Part shown: piece after piece, positions 28,404 through 37,273 of the stretch
Layout: each line of letters starts with the position of its first letter
Numbering within the stretch: the stretch's first letter is position 1
Assembly (NCBI RefSeq): GCF_002975405.1
Contig: NZ_PCPS01000005.1
Coordinates: 1-64,000, forward strand
Length of the DNA stretch: 64,000 nt
Origin: Arthrobacter sp. MYb229
GTDB lineage: Bacteria > Actinomycetota > Actinomycetes > Actinomycetales > Micrococcaceae
Direction: 5' to 3'
Position numbers and translations under genes: made by a program
The notes under the pieces: generated by a model
Told to the model about the DNA's origin: nothing
Databases searched by the model: none
The model's input: the letters and a program-made list of their open reading frames with translations, nothing else

Positions 28404-28835
28404 ATGGCCGAATCCGCGGAAACCGAGCGGCGAGCCGCCGCGCCCGCTCCCTATGTGCTCTTCCCCGGGACCGCCCGGGAAGCCTTGGGCCGCTACGCGC
28501 AGATCTTCGGCGGGGAGCTTGCACTGTTCAGCTACGCAGAATTTTCCCGCACCGATGGCGCCGGCGAGGCGATCGCCCACGGAATGCTCGATGGCGTGGT
28601 CACCCTCTTCGGGGCGGACGCCGCCGAAGGGGAAAAGTCCGTGGCCATGCAGGGGCTGATGCTTTCGCTGCTGGGAACCGCGCCCCCGGAGGTTTTACAC
28701 GGCTGGTTCGATAAGCTCGCGCAGGATGGTTTGGTGATCGATCCGCTCGCGGCTAAGCCGTGGGGCGCCACCGACGGGCAGGTTGTGGACCGCTTCGGGC
28801 TGCACTGGCTGATCGGCTACGAACCCGAAGGCTAG
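28404..28835 (+). CDS. VOC / PhnB-like glyoxalase-fold protein
   Basis: 143-aa protein of the PhnB-like branch of the vicinal oxygen chelate superfamily. The N-terminal APYVLFPGTAREALGRYAQIFGGEL and the ending WGATDGQVVDRFGLHWLIGY are the standard PhnB features. Metal-binding residues are not obviously conserved, and the substrate is unknown. GGAACG precedes ATG 28404. Stands between ppk2 and two convergent minus-strand genes. Confidence 0.8.
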   Translation: MAESAETERRAAAPAPYVLFPGTAREALGRYAQIFGGELALFSYAEFSRTDGAGEAIAHGMLDGVVTLFGADAAEGEKSVAMQGLMLSLLGTAPPEVLHGWFDKLAQDGLVIDPLAAKPWGATDGQVVDRFGLHWLIGYEPEG

Positions 28836-28861
28836 GCCCCTCCGGAGCGCGACGGCATGCT

Positions 28862-29137
28862 TTATGAGGGCAGCGGATTCCCGTACGGATAATCCACCCA
28901 CACCCCATCGCCGCGCTCGGGGCAGTGCCGCTCGGCCCCGTTGCGCACGCAATGCGTGTCCGCCGGGTAGCGGTGCCCCTGCAGCAGCTTGCCGAATTCG
29001 ATCGATCCCAGATCGGATACCTCGCGTCCGTCTCGGTAGCGCAGCGCGTAGTTGAAATAGCGGAAGCGGCGCTTGGTGAACCGGCGGATCCCGGACAATG
29101 CCGAGGCGCGCACCGCAACGGGCAGCTCAAGACTCAT
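28862..29137 (-). CDS. Hypothetical small basic protein with HC-x7-HC motif
   Basis: 91-aa protein I do not recognise. It is basic and aromatic (FTKRRFRYFNYALRYRDGR) and has two His-Cys pairs separated by seven residues (DTHC...ERHC), which could bind a metal. No signal peptide or membrane segment. ATG 29137 is 7 nt after the stop of the ABM gene, and an in-frame ATG at 29155 would overlap that gene by 11 nt; either suggests co-translation with it. Codon usage fits the neighbourhood and the reading frame has third-position GC bias. Confidence 0.6.
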   Translation of the reverse strand: MSLELPVAVRASALSGIRRFTKRRFRYFNYALRYRDGREVSDLGSIEFGKLLQGHRYPADTHCVRNGAERHCPERGDGVWVDYPYGNPLPS

Positions 29138-29144
29138 GGTGCCA

Positions 29145-29468
29145 TCATTCCGCATGGCCGGACGCGTCGAATCCGCTGGCGACGACCGTGGTGAAATGCT
29201 CAACGACGGGGAACGGCTCGTAGAAGTGATGCAGCGCCTGCTTCCACCGCTGGTATTCCGGCGAACGGCGAAAGCCCTCGGTGTGGGCCGCAACCGACAC
29301 CCAGCGCACCAGCAGCAGATAGTCTCCCGGGGATTCGATCGAACGCGATAGCTCCAAGTTCGCGAACCCCGGTTGGCATTCGATCAGCTTTCGCGCCTCG
29401 GCGAAGGCGGCCTCAAATTCTGCTTCCTGCCCTTGTCGGACAGGAAGTATCGCGTGTTCCAGGATCAT
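29145..29468 (-). CDS. Antibiotic biosynthesis monooxygenase (ABM) family protein
   Basis: 107-aa ferredoxin-like dimeric alpha-beta barrel protein. ILPVRQGQEAEFEAAFAEARKLI followed by GFANLELSRSIESPGDYLLLVRW and a final FYEPFPVVEHF are typical ABM features. Members include quinol monooxygenases, haem-degrading enzymes and proteins of unknown role. TAGGCT lies 6 nt before ATG 29468, with no ribosome site (leaderless geometry). Followed closely by the unknown 91-aa gene. Confidence 0.82.
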   Translation of the reverse strand: MILEHAILPVRQGQEAEFEAAFAEARKLIECQPGFANLELSRSIESPGDYLLLVRWVSVAAHTEGFRRSPEYQRWKQALHHFYEPFPVVEHFTTVVASGFDASGHAE

Positions 29469-29474
29469 TCTCTG

Positions 29475-29480
29475 AGCCTA
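29475..29480 (-). promoter_or_regulatory. -10 element of the ABM gene (leaderless geometry)
   Basis: TAGGCT on the minus strand ending 6 nt before the ATG at 29468. Confidence 0.5.
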
Positions 29481-29706
29481 GCAATTAACGGTTTAGCGGA
29501 TCCTATGTGACGCGCCGCGGCCCGCCGTCGCGAGGGCTAAGCGGCCCACCGCTCGCTTCGTGGGCCCCGTTTTACGAGCTCACGCGCGGAAGATGCGGCG
29601 CGGGATCTTGGCTGGCTCCGCTGCCCTATCCAGATGCGGCGGCTCTGCCTATGCTGGGAGGCGTAGGTCCCATGCCGCGTCCAACAATACGAAGGAAGGC
29701 ATCCTG

Positions 29707-30120
29707 ATGGAACCAGAGACCCTTGTGCTCGCCGGAATTCTTTTGCTGTCGCTGATCGCGGTGACCACCGGAGGTCAGCTGCTGCTCAGGATCACCACCG
29801 GTGCGCTGTACGCCAATGAGCTGCAGAAGTCCTGGTTTCGTGCCGGGCACGCGCATGCCGGCGTGCTGCTCGTGCTTTCTCTGGCGCTGCTTCCCTATAC
29901 CGATCATTTCGCCACGGAGAACTTTTTCGGCTCTGTGGCTCGGCTCGGCGTACCAGTTGCCGCGATTTTGATGCCGGCGGGATTCTTCCTCAGCGTTATC
30001 GGCAAGGACCCGCAAAAGCCCAGCAAGCTAGCTTGGCTGATCGCGGTCGGGGCCGCTTCGCTCATTGCGGGCCTGCTCGCCGCGGGAATCCTGGCCATTC
30101 AAGCCGGGGCCGGCGGATAA
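29707..30120 (+). CDS. Hypothetical four-helix integral membrane protein
   Basis: 137 aa with about four membrane segments: residues 5-28, 48-66, 75-97 and 108-134. A conserved-looking RAGHAHAGVLL motif opens the second segment; histidines at the membrane face could bind a metal or haem. I do not recognise the family. AAGGAAGG lies 8 nt before ATG 29707, which rules out the longer upstream frame. It stands alone, with a plausible TATGCT hexamer near 29648. Confidence 0.6.
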   Translation: MEPETLVLAGILLLSLIAVTTGGQLLLRITTGALYANELQKSWFRAGHAHAGVLLVLSLALLPYTDHFATENFFGSVARLGVPVAAILMPAGFFLSVIGKDPQKPSKLAWLIAVGAASLIAGLLAAGILAIQAGAGG

Positions 30121-30193
30121 TCCACCGGTTCGAGGGCGCGGGTTTGTCCCGTTGAAAGGGCTGGCAGGTTCGGCAGGCGCAGCTTTCGAAGGT

Positions 30194-30424
30194 TTAGGAG
30201 CCCAGCTCGTCTTCGGGAAGCGTGGCACGCGGCCCCAAGGGTTCGTCGGTTTCCTCTTCCCACTCCATCGTGGGTGTGGGTGGATCATCCAGGTGCACGC
30301 CGGCGCCGCGTTGGATCATGGTGACCGCCCCCATCGCCAGGAATACCGCAACGGCAACCGCCGCGGCACCGAGCACCAGGATCAGCAAGACGGCGCCGAG
30401 GCGCGAAGCTACACGTGAGCCCAT
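30194..30424 (-). CDS. Hypothetical small single-pass membrane protein
   Basis: 76 aa. One strong membrane helix (residues 9-36, very rich in A, V and L) preceded by basic residues and followed by an acidic tail (MEWEEETDEP), so the C-terminus probably faces outside. No known family. GGAAGGCGG precedes ATG 30424. Convergent with the four-helix protein gene. Confidence 0.55.
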   Translation of the reverse strand: MGSRVASRLGAVLLILVLGAAAVAVAVFLAMGAVTMIQRGAGVHLDDPPTPTMEWEEETDEPLGPRATLPEDELGS

Positions 30425-30541
30425 GGGATACCGCCTTCCGAGTCTGCCATAAACGCTAATTCTATCCGTTCGCGCCAGATTCGGCCGGGACAACGGCAGA
30501 AACCTTCGGCCTGTTCACGAAATTTTCATCCGGCAACGGCG

Positions 30542-30584
30542 AACGCCCCGAGATTTCCGCGGGCTGCGGATCTCTCGGGGCGTT
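30542..30584 (-). terminator. pheT terminator
   Basis: AACGCCCCGAGA (30542-30553) pairs perfectly with 30573-30584, with a second internal stem in the loop, 18 bp beyond the pheT stop. The U-tract is poor on the minus strand. Confidence 0.6.
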
Positions 30585-30602
30585 GGGCATGATAGGCCGT
30601 GC

Positions 30603-33143
30603 CTAACGCTGGGTGGCGCCGAACTTCTCGGTAGCCAGGGCCACCGCGGCGGCGCGCGCCTCGGACGCTTCATCGGCGGTCAGCGTGCGATCCGCGGAAC
30701 GGAAACGCAGCCCGAAGGCCAGCGACTTCTTGCCGTCCTCGATGCCCTTGCCCTGGTAGACATCGAATAGGGCGATGCCTTCGAGCAGGGCACCGGCACC
30801 TTCGCGCAGGGTGCGCAGCACGTCGCCGGCGACAACGTGCTCGTCCACGATCAGCGCGACATCCTGAGTGGCCAGCGGCTGGGTGGACAGGTGCTGTGCG
30901 ACGACCACGGCGGGAGCGGCTGCCATCAGTGCGGTGGCGTTCAGCTCCATGGCGACCGTGCGGGCCGGCAGATCGGCGTCCTTGAGCAGCTGCGGGTGCA
31001 GTTCACCGGCGTAGCCGATGACTTCTCCGTTGAGCTTCAGTGCTGCGACACGGCCCGGGTGGAAGGCCTGGTGGCTGCCCTGGGCAACCTCCAGCGGTGA
31101 CCCGAGCAGATCCGCGATCGTGCGTGCGGTATCCAGCGCGTCGGCCCAGTCCCAGGCGCGCGGGGTGAACCCGGCGCCTGCGGCGGCCTCGTGGCCGGTG
31201 AAGACCGCGGCCACATGCCACGGCTGCTCCGGCACCCCGCCGAACAGTTCGGCCAGTACCTCATCGCTTGGCTTGACGCCCAACGGAGGCAGCACCGATG
31301 AGCCCAGCCGTTCGCCCGGCAGGAACACCAAGCCGCCCTCGTAGAGGGCCAGGTCGCGGAATCCGCGGCCCAGGTTACGCCGTGCGGTGTCCAGCAGGCC
31401 CGGCAGCATCGAGGTGCGCAGGAAACGGAACTCCTTGGAGATCGGGTTGGCCAGGGTCACCGCGTCGACCGTGGTTCCGGCCACCGGTGCGCCGAAGGCG
31501 TTGTTCTGCGCCGCGGAGACGAACGGGTAGGACAGGATTTCGGTCAGCCCGAAGTCGGCCAGGCCCTGCAGGATGCGGCGGCGCTGGGACTGCGTGCGAG
31601 TCAGGCCGCGGCCCGGAGGGGCCACCGGCAGGGTCGCGGGGATCTGGTCGTAGCCAACCACGCGGGCGACCTCTTCGACCAGGTCCTCCTTGATCGCCAG
31701 GTCCGGGCGCCAGCTCGGTGCGGTGACCGAGAAGCCGACGGCGGTCTGCGCGACGGACGCGCCGATGCCTTCCAGCGCCTCGATGGTCTGCGCGTCGGTG
31801 TACGGCACGCCGATCAGGCGTTCGGCGTATCCGGCCGGCAACTCGATCACGGTGGGCGCCGGGATTTCGCCGGCGTCGGTGACCCGCGCGGTCTCGGTTC
31901 CGCCGGCAAGTTCGACCAGCAGCTGCACCGCGCGCTGTGCGGCGATCTGCATCACCTGCGGGTCAACTCCGCGCTCGAAACGCTTGGAGGCTTCCGAAGG
32001 CAGCTTGTGGCGGCGGCGCGAGCGGGCAATGGAGACCGCATCGAAGTGCGCGGCCTCGATCAGCACGCGGCCGGTCCCATCCGATACCTCGGTAGTGGTC
32101 CCGCCCATGACGCCGGCGATGCCGATGGCACCGGACTGATCGGTGATCAGCAGGTCCTCGACGTGCAGCTCGCGCTCCTTGGCGTCCAGGGTGGTGAGCT
32201 TCTCCCCGGGGTTTGCCCGGCGCACGGTGATGGGCCCGGTGAGCTTGTCCGCATCGTAGAAGTGCAGCGGCGCGCCGAGTTCGAGCATCACGTAGTTCGA
32301 AATGTCCACGATCAGCGAGATCGAACGCATGCCGGCCAGCTGCAGGCGCGAGGCCATCCAGCGCGGGGTCGGGCGGCTCGGATCGACGCCGGTGACTTCG
32401 CGGGTCACGAAGCGGGTGCAGCCTGGCACGCCGTAGATCGGGGCCTGGTCCGCCAGGGTGACAGGCAGGCCTGCCTCGGCGGCCGCGGTGACCTTCACCG
32501 TGGTGGCCGGGTCGGTGAACGAGGTTCCGGTGGCCAGCGCGTATTCGCGGGCGACGCCGCGGATCGAGAAGCAGTATCCGCGGTCCGGGGTCACGTTGAT
32601 CTCGGCGGCCTGATCGGTCAGCCCGAACAGTTCCATGACGTCGGTGCCCAGCTCCGGGTCCAGGCCCAGGGTGGAGAGCACCATGATGCCATCGTGGTCC
32701 TCGCCGATGCCCAGCTCGCGGGAAGAGGCGATCATGCCGGCCGAGACGTGGCCGTAGGTTTTTCGCGGGGTGATCTTGAAGTCCCCGGGCAGCACCGCAC
32801 CGGGCAGGGTGACAACAACCTTGTCGCCCTCCACGAAATTGTGCGCGCCGCAGATGATGCCCTGCACCCCGGATGGCTCGATGCCCTCGCCGGTCAGGGT
32901 CTGTTCCTGGCCTTCCGGAACGACGCGGACCTGGCACCAGTTGATGGTCTTGCCGTTGGTCTGCTCCTCCTTGACCAGGGAGAGCACCTGGCCGACGACG
33001 ATCGGGCCGGACAGGGTGTCGGAGGGACGGTGCACGTCCTCTTCCTCGAGGCCGACCTTGACCAGGTCTGCCATAATGTCTTCGGCCGAGGCGTCGGCCG
33101 GTACCTGCGCATACTCGCGCAGCCATGAAAGCGGAATACGCAT
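30603..33143 (-). CDS. pheT: Phenylalanine--tRNA ligase beta subunit
   Basis: 846-aa beta subunit of the alpha2-beta2 phenylalanyl-tRNA synthetase. Domains in order: N-terminal OB-fold tRNA-binding domain (about 40-155, with CGAHNF), B3/B4 editing region (EAAHFDAVSIARSRRRHKLPSEAS near 365-385), B5 domain, inactive synthetase core, and the C-terminal ferredoxin-fold anticodon domain (STQPLATQDVALIVDEHV near 755). ATG 33143 lies 3 nt after the pheS stop, so they form one operon. Confidence 0.96.
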   Translation of the reverse strand: MRIPLSWLREYAQVPADASAEDIMADLVKVGLEEEDVHRPSDTLSGPIVVGQVLSLVKEEQTNGKTINWCQVRVVPEGQEQTLTGEGIEPSGVQGIICGAHNFVEGDKVVVTLPGAVLPGDFKITPRKTYGHVSAGMIASSRELGIGEDHDGIMVLSTLGLDPELGTDVMELFGLTDQAAEINVTPDRGYCFSIRGVAREYALATGTSFTDPATTVKVTAAAEAGLPVTLADQAPIYGVPGCTRFVTREVTGVDPSRPTPRWMASRLQLAGMRSISLIVDISNYVMLELGAPLHFYDADKLTGPITVRRANPGEKLTTLDAKERELHVEDLLITDQSGAIGIAGVMGGTTTEVSDGTGRVLIEAAHFDAVSIARSRRRHKLPSEASKRFERGVDPQVMQIAAQRAVQLLVELAGGTETARVTDAGEIPAPTVIELPAGYAERLIGVPYTDAQTIEALEGIGASVAQTAVGFSVTAPSWRPDLAIKEDLVEEVARVVGYDQIPATLPVAPPGRGLTRTQSQRRRILQGLADFGLTEILSYPFVSAAQNNAFGAPVAGTTVDAVTLANPISKEFRFLRTSMLPGLLDTARRNLGRGFRDLALYEGGLVFLPGERLGSSVLPPLGVKPSDEVLAELFGGVPEQPWHVAAVFTGHEAAAGAGFTPRAWDWADALDTARTIADLLGSPLEVAQGSHQAFHPGRVAALKLNGEVIGYAGELHPQLLKDADLPARTVAMELNATALMAAAPAVVVAQHLSTQPLATQDVALIVDEHVVAGDVLRTLREGAGALLEGIALFDVYQGKGIEDGKKSLAFGLRFRSADRTLTADEASEARAAAVALATEKFGATQR

Positions 33144-33146
33144 AAC

Positions 33147-34226
33147 CTAGATCTCCATCCCGAAGTGCTGGCTGAAACGGACGTCGCCCTCGATCATGTC
33201 GTGCATGTCGGGAACGTCGTTGCGGAACATGAGCGTGCGCTCGATGCCCATGCCGAAGGCGAAGCCGGAGTACTCTTCCGGATCGATGCCGGCGGCGCGC
33301 AGCACATTCGGGTTGATCATGCCGCAGCCTCCCCACTCGATCCAGCGCGGTCCGCCCTTGGCCCCGGGGTGCCAGATATCGAGCTCGGCGCTCGGTTCGG
33401 TGAACGGGAAGTAGGCCGGGCGCAGCCGGATCTGCGCCTCGGCGCCGAACATCTGGCGGGCGAAGTGCTCCAGCGTGCCGCGCAGATCGGCCATGGTCAG
33501 GCCCTTGTCCACGGCCAGCCCCTCGAACTGGTGGAAGACCGGGGTGTGGGTGGCGTCGAGCTCATCGGTGCGGAAGGTGCGTCCCGGGCAGAGCACGTAG
33601 ACCGGCACCTCGCGCTCCAGCATCGAGCGGACCTGCACCGGGGAGGTGTGGGTGCGCAAAACCAGGTGCGCGTCTGCCGGCTCGATGAAGAAGGTGTCCT
33701 GCATTTCGCGGGCCGGGTGGTCCGGCTTGAAGTTCAGCGCGTCGAAGTTGAACCATTCGGATTCCACCTCGGGGCCCTCGGCGATTTCCCAGCCCATGCC
33801 GACGAAGATGTCCGAGACGCGGTCCTGCAGGACCGAGAGCGGGTGGCGGGCCCCGGCGCGGCGGCGGCGCGGCGCGGCGGTGACATCGACGGTCTCCTCG
33901 ACGAGGATGCGGGCGGCTTCGGCTTCTTCGAGCACTTCGGTGCGCGCGGCCAGGGCCTTGTTGACGCGGCCGCGGGCGCCACCGACGAGCTTGCCGGCTA
34001 CGGCCTTCTCGGTTTTGTCCAGCTTGCCGATCTGGCGGTTGGCCAGCGACAGCGCGGACTTCTCCCCGGTGTGAGCCAGCCGTGCGTCTTTTAGTTCGGT
34101 CAGGTCGCCGGCGGTCTCGATGGCTGCTAGTGCCGCCTGGACCGCGGCGTTGATGCCTGCTTCATCGGTCGGATGCGGGACGCTTTGGTCCGTTTCCGTT
34201 GCCTCTTGGGTTGTCTGATCAGACAT
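33147..34226 (-). CDS. pheS: Phenylalanine--tRNA ligase alpha subunit
   Basis: 359-aa catalytic subunit, class II synthetase. N-terminal coiled-coil (about 20-110), then motif 2 ([13 protein letters not shown]), and motif 3 ([13 protein letters not shown] near the C-terminus); DTFFIEP-type and phenylalanine-site residues are present. The ribosome site GAGAAGGA lies before a perfect 14-bp palindrome GGATCGATCGATCC (34228-34241) that ends next to the start codon. No T-box or Phe-rich leader peptide is apparent. Confidence 0.96.
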   Translation of the reverse strand: MSDQTTQEATETDQSVPHPTDEAGINAAVQAALAAIETAGDLTELKDARLAHTGEKSALSLANRQIGKLDKTEKAVAGKLVGGARGRVNKALAARTEVLEEAEAARILVEETVDVTAAPRRRRAGARHPLSVLQDRVSDIFVGMGWEIAEGPEVESEWFNFDALNFKPDHPAREMQDTFFIEPADAHLVLRTHTSPVQVRSMLEREVPVYVLCPGRTFRTDELDATHTPVFHQFEGLAVDKGLTMADLRGTLEHFARQMFGAEAQIRLRPAYFPFTEPSAELDIWHPGAKGGPRWIEWGGCGMINPNVLRAAGIDPEEYSGFAFGMGIERTLMFRNDVPDMHDMIEGDVRFSQHFGMEI

Positions 34227-34284
34227 GGGATCGATCGATCCTTCTCTTCGCTCGTGGAACTCTTGGTTCCTATTCTATTGGCTA

Positions 34285-34316
34285 GGGCCCGCCAACGTTT
34301 CAACGATGACGGGCCC
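34285..34316 (-). terminator. Possible terminator after the LppM-like gene
   Basis: GGGCCCG (34285-34291) and CGGGCCC (34310-34316) with extra pairs AACG/CG-T in between, 27 bp after the stop codon of the lipoprotein gene and ahead of pheS. No U-tract. Confidence 0.45.
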
Positions 34317-34342
34317 GGGCCGTGAAGATGCTTACGATTCGC

Positions 34343-34993
34343 TTAGTGGCCGCTCGGGTCCTTGGCACCCTTCGGCGCAAAGGCCAGGGCAATGATCAGC
34401 ACGAGCACCAGCAGGGCGCCGCCGAAGATCATCGAGTAGAACAACGCGTAGTTGGCGCTGCCGGTGGCCTTGTATTCCTCGGCGCCGGCCATCATGTCGA
34501 AGGCTACCGAGTGGTGCTCGACCTCGCCCGCAGAGTGCGAAACAACCTTGCCCGGGAAGCTGACTACCAGGTTTGCCTCGGTGAACTGTTCGTTGACCAC
34601 GACTTCTCCGGCACCGGGCATCGAGAACTCAAATTCGCCGCCCTTGTCGGTCAGCGAGATCGGGAAGCCGAAGGTGCTGAAGGCATCCTGCAGCTGGACG
34701 AAGTTCATCTTGCCGACGGTTTCGAAGCGCAGGCCGACGTTTTCCCCGTCGTCGACGGTGGTGTAGCTCCACTGCTCGCCGAGGATCTGATCCAGTTCAT
34801 CGGTGTTCAGCTGGCTGGCCAGCACGTCTTCGAAGGGCTGCCCCTGCAGGTTTTCCTGATGAGTGGTGACCTGCAGCGCACCGGTGGCCTGATCGGCACC
34901 GGTCACATTGACTTCAGCGTTCATGTTGACGCATCCGGACAGGGCCAGGATTGCGGTAAATACCAGCGCGAGAACGCCAAGAAGTCTCTTCAC
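34343..34993 (-). CDS. LppM-like lipoprotein
   Basis: 216-aa lipoprotein. A signal peptide with lipobox LALSGC (Cys21) is followed by a beta-rich LppM domain (about 25-180: ATGALQVTTH, VGLRFETVGKM, GEFEFSMPG) and a C-terminal membrane helix (about 187-208) with a short basic tail. In mycobacteria LppM is a surface-exposed protein involved in host interaction; in this environmental type of organism its function is unknown. The start is GTG 34993 with GAGGAG 8 nt upstream. Third gene in the methyltransferase-Nudix-LppM direction but separated by a 76-bp gap. Confidence 0.75.
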   Translation of the reverse strand: MKRLLGVLALVFTAILALSGCVNMNAEVNVTGADQATGALQVTTHQENLQGQPFEDVLASQLNTDELDQILGEQWSYTTVDDGENVGLRFETVGKMNFVQLQDAFSTFGFPISLTDKGGEFEFSMPGAGEVVVNEQFTEANLVVSFPGKVVSHSAGEVEHHSVAFDMMAGAEEYKATGSANYALFYSMIFGGALLVLVLIIALAFAPKGAKDPSGH

Positions 34994-35069
34994 TCGGATT
35001 GCTCCTCAAGTTTATTGATTGATTATCTACATTTTGCCGACACCGGGCACTAGTTCCAGCTTACGCGGT

Positions 35070-35504
35070 TTAGAGCGTGCGCCCTGCATGGGCTTGAGCC
35101 AGGCAGGCGGCGACGATCGGCGCGTCCGCTTTGATCCACGGCACCGCGGCACCCAGCGACTCATCCAGAGCCAGCCAGGCCAATTGGTCGTGCCCGTCGA
35201 GCGTGTCGGGAGTGCCGGAGCTGATGGTGGCGAACCAGACTCGCATGGCGGCCTGCTCGTTCAGCGCCCAGCCCTGCGCCAGCGGTCCGGTAACTTCGGC
35301 GCCGAGCGTGAGCTGCACGCCGAGCTCCTCGCGCAGCTCTCGATGCACCGCCTCGATATCAGACTCCCCCGGTTCGACCTTGCCACCGGGAAATTCCCAG
35401 AGGCCGGCCAAGGCTGCCGGGCGGTTGCGCCGGGCAGCCAGCATTTTCGTCGGCGACGCGAAGCTATCGACGATGGCTACGGCGACGATTTGTTTCAGAT
35501 TCAT
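35070..35504 (-). CDS. Nudix hydrolase, MutT-like
   Basis: 144-aa single-domain Nudix protein. The full Nudix box G-x5-E-x7-REUxEExGU is present: GKVEPGESDIEAVHRELREELGV near residues 41-63. The AARRNRPAALAGLWEFPGG segment just before it is typical of MutT-type 8-oxo-dGTP pyrophosphatases, so sanitising oxidised nucleotides is the likely role, though CTP pyrophosphohydrolase-type activity is also possible. AAGGAA precedes ATG 35504, 18 bp after the upstream methyltransferase gene. Confidence 0.85.
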   Translation of the reverse strand: MNLKQIVAVAIVDSFASPTKMLAARRNRPAALAGLWEFPGGKVEPGESDIEAVHRELREELGVQLTLGAEVTGPLAQGWALNEQAAMRVWFATISSGTPDTLDGHDQLAWLALDESLGAAVPWIKADAPIVAACLAQAHAGRTL

Positions 35505-35522
35505 GGAGGTGTTCCTTGGGCT

Positions 35523-36395
35523 TTAGCGTTGGGCGCGGGCCGAGGCATACAGGCAGACCGTCGCGGCGGTGCTCACGTTCAGCGATTCGGCCACCCCGTA
35601 GAGCGGCACCGCGACCTTGTACCCGGCCAGTTCCTTTTCCTGCTCGTCGAGACCCTGCCCCTCATTGCCGAAGAGCCAGATGGTGGGCCGCTCGAGCGCC
35701 GGTTCATTCGCCGGCAGTTCGGTTCCGGTCCCCGCGCGCAGCACCGCCGAATCCTGCAGGGTGTCCAGGTTGTGGGCCGCGTAGCCATCGGCCGCGAGCA
35801 CTTGCAGGCGTTCCCCGGCGGCAGCGATGAAGTCGTTGAGGTCGACGTCGCTGAGCACCGGCAGGTGGAAGAGCGAGCCGACGGTGGAGCGCACGGCCTT
35901 CGGATTGTAGATGTCGACGCTGTCCTTGGTCAGGATCACCGCGTCGGCACCCGCCGCGTCGGCGGCACGCAGGATGGTTCCGGCATTGCCCGGATCCTGG
36001 ATTCGGCAGAGCACCGCGATCAGCTTGGGGTTGCTGGCCAGCACCTCGGAAAGCTGCGGCTGGGACATTGCGACGACCGCGAGGATGCCCTGCGGGTTCT
36101 TCGTATCCGCCATCGCCGAGATGACATCGCCGGTGACAAAATGAGTGCGCACCTTGGCTGCGTCGAGCAAGGCCGTAAATTCTTCGTGGCGTTCCAGAAA
36201 ACCAGGGACCACGTAAACTTCTTGGACCAGCTGGTCGTTGGAACGGTGCGCAACCAGCGCCTCGCGGACCGCTTGCGGGCCTTCGGCAAGGAATTCGCCG
36301 GTTGCCTCACGGCCCTTGCGGTGGGCCAAGCGGGCGACCGCCTTGACTCGGTCGGCGCGCGGATTGGACATCACGTCTGGGGGAAAGCTCGTCAT
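35523..36395 (-). CDS. TrmH/SpoU family RNA 2'-O-methyltransferase
   Basis: 290-aa SAM-dependent methyltransferase with an alpha/beta knot. N-terminal substrate-binding domain (about 10-100), then the three SPOUT motifs: RIQDPGNAGTILRAADAAGADA, FGNEGQGL and LYGVAESLNVSTAA. Family members methylate ribose in 23S rRNA or tRNA. The gene often lies between pheST and rplT in actinobacteria. ATG 36395 has TATTCT 6 nt upstream and no ribosome site; an internal ATG at 36371 is the alternative. Confidence 0.88.
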   Translation of the reverse strand: MTSFPPDVMSNPRADRVKAVARLAHRKGREATGEFLAEGPQAVREALVAHRSNDQLVQEVYVVPGFLERHEEFTALLDAAKVRTHFVTGDVISAMADTKNPQGILAVVAMSQPQLSEVLASNPKLIAVLCRIQDPGNAGTILRAADAAGADAVILTKDSVDIYNPKAVRSTVGSLFHLPVLSDVDLNDFIAAAGERLQVLAADGYAAHNLDTLQDSAVLRAGTGTELPANEPALERPTIWLFGNEGQGLDEQEKELAGYKVAVPLYGVAESLNVSTAATVCLYASARAQR

Positions 36396-36418
36396 TATTC
36401 GAGAATACCGGTAGAAGC

Positions 36419-36463
36419 ACCGAAGGGCGGGTTCCACACTATGTGCGGTACCCACCCTTCGGT
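36419..36463 (-). terminator. Terminator of the infC-rpmI-rplT operon
   Basis: ACCGAAGGGCGGGT (36419-36432) and ACCCACCCTTCGGT (36450-36463) pair at 13 of 14 positions, 45 bp beyond the rplT stop. It lies immediately upstream of the methyltransferase start, overlapping where its promoter must be. Confidence 0.65.
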
Positions 36464-36507
36464 GTGATCTGTCCTACCTGAGGCCTAGCTCAAAGGGAGA
36501 AACGGAT

Positions 36508-37170
36508 TTACTTCATCTGCTGGCGGGATTCTCCACCAGCTGGCTCGAAGCCTGCGCCCTTGGCAGCTTCGATCGAGTTGAACCAGAACTCGGCCTCGGT
36601 CTGCTCGTACCAGGTCGAGCCTGGGACGTGGTACTTGTTCGATCCGGCGTTGCCCTTGATGACGAAGCCTTCTGGTGCGTCCTGGCCTTCAACGGCCTTG
36701 ATCACGCCTTCGCCTTCGACGCTCTTGGCTGCTGGTGCAGCTGCGGCCTTTGGAGCCTTGGCAGCCTTTGGTGCGGAAGCTGGTGCTTCTGCGCCGCGAG
36801 GAGCGTTGACATCTGCCGGAAGAGCGTCCTTTGCAACCTTGACCAAGGTAGCGAAAGCGTTCGAGTCCGAAACAGCCAGCTCGGAGAGCATGCGACGGTC
36901 AACCTCGACCTCAGCGGCCTTCAGGCCCTGGATCAGACGGTTGTAGGTCAGGCCGTTGGCGCGGGATGCAGCGTTGATACGCTGGATCCACAGGCGACGG
37001 AAGTCGCCCTTGCGCTTACGGCGGTCGTTGAAGCTGTAAACGAACGAGTGGAGCAGCTGCTCCTTGGCCTTACGGTACAGGCGCGAACGCTGACCGCGGT
37101 AACCCTTTGCGCGTTCCAGAACGACGCGACGCTTCTTATGGGCGTTTACTGCCCGCTTCACACGTGCCAC
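36508..37170 (-). CDS. rplT: Ribosomal protein L20 with C-terminal extra domain
   Basis: Residues 1-118 are a standard bL20 protein ([14 protein letters not shown] start, [36 protein letters not shown]), which binds 23S rRNA early in 50S assembly. Normal L20 ends near residue 120; here the frame continues without break to 220. Residues 120-155 are an A/K/P-rich linker, and 160-212 form a small domain with [28 protein letters not shown] and [11 protein letters not shown], the pattern of the so-called sunset domain. So the product is a fusion; the appendage probably sits at the ribosome surface. Last gene of infC-rpmI-rplT. Confidence 0.93.
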   Translation of the reverse strand: MARVKRAVNAHKKRRVVLERAKGYRGQRSRLYRKAKEQLLHSFVYSFNDRRKRKGDFRRLWIQRINAASRANGLTYNRLIQGLKAAEVEVDRRMLSELAVSDSNAFATLVKVAKDALPADVNAPRGAEAPASAPKAAKAPKAAAAPAAKSVEGEGVIKAVEGQDAPEGFVIKGNAGSNKYHVPGSTWYEQTEAEFWFNSIEAAKGAGFEPAGGESRQQMK

Positions 37171-37273
37171 GTGTGTACTCCTTCAAGTCAGTTCCTCCCA
37201 CCCGGGATAACCAGGTGAAAGCGAAATCTATGGTTGTTGGGGTTGTGCTTCCCCGAATTGCGAAAGGGAGAGC

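Noticed and set aside
34227-34342. T-box or Phe-leader-peptide attenuation in front of pheS
   Set aside because: No T-box core sequence and no short frame rich in Phe codons; only a terminator-like stem and a 14-bp palindrome are present.
36508-36810. L20 C-terminal extension as a frameshift or read-through artefact
   Set aside because: The frame is continuous, the extension forms a coherent domain with conserved-looking aromatic and glycine positions, and a terminator follows its stop.
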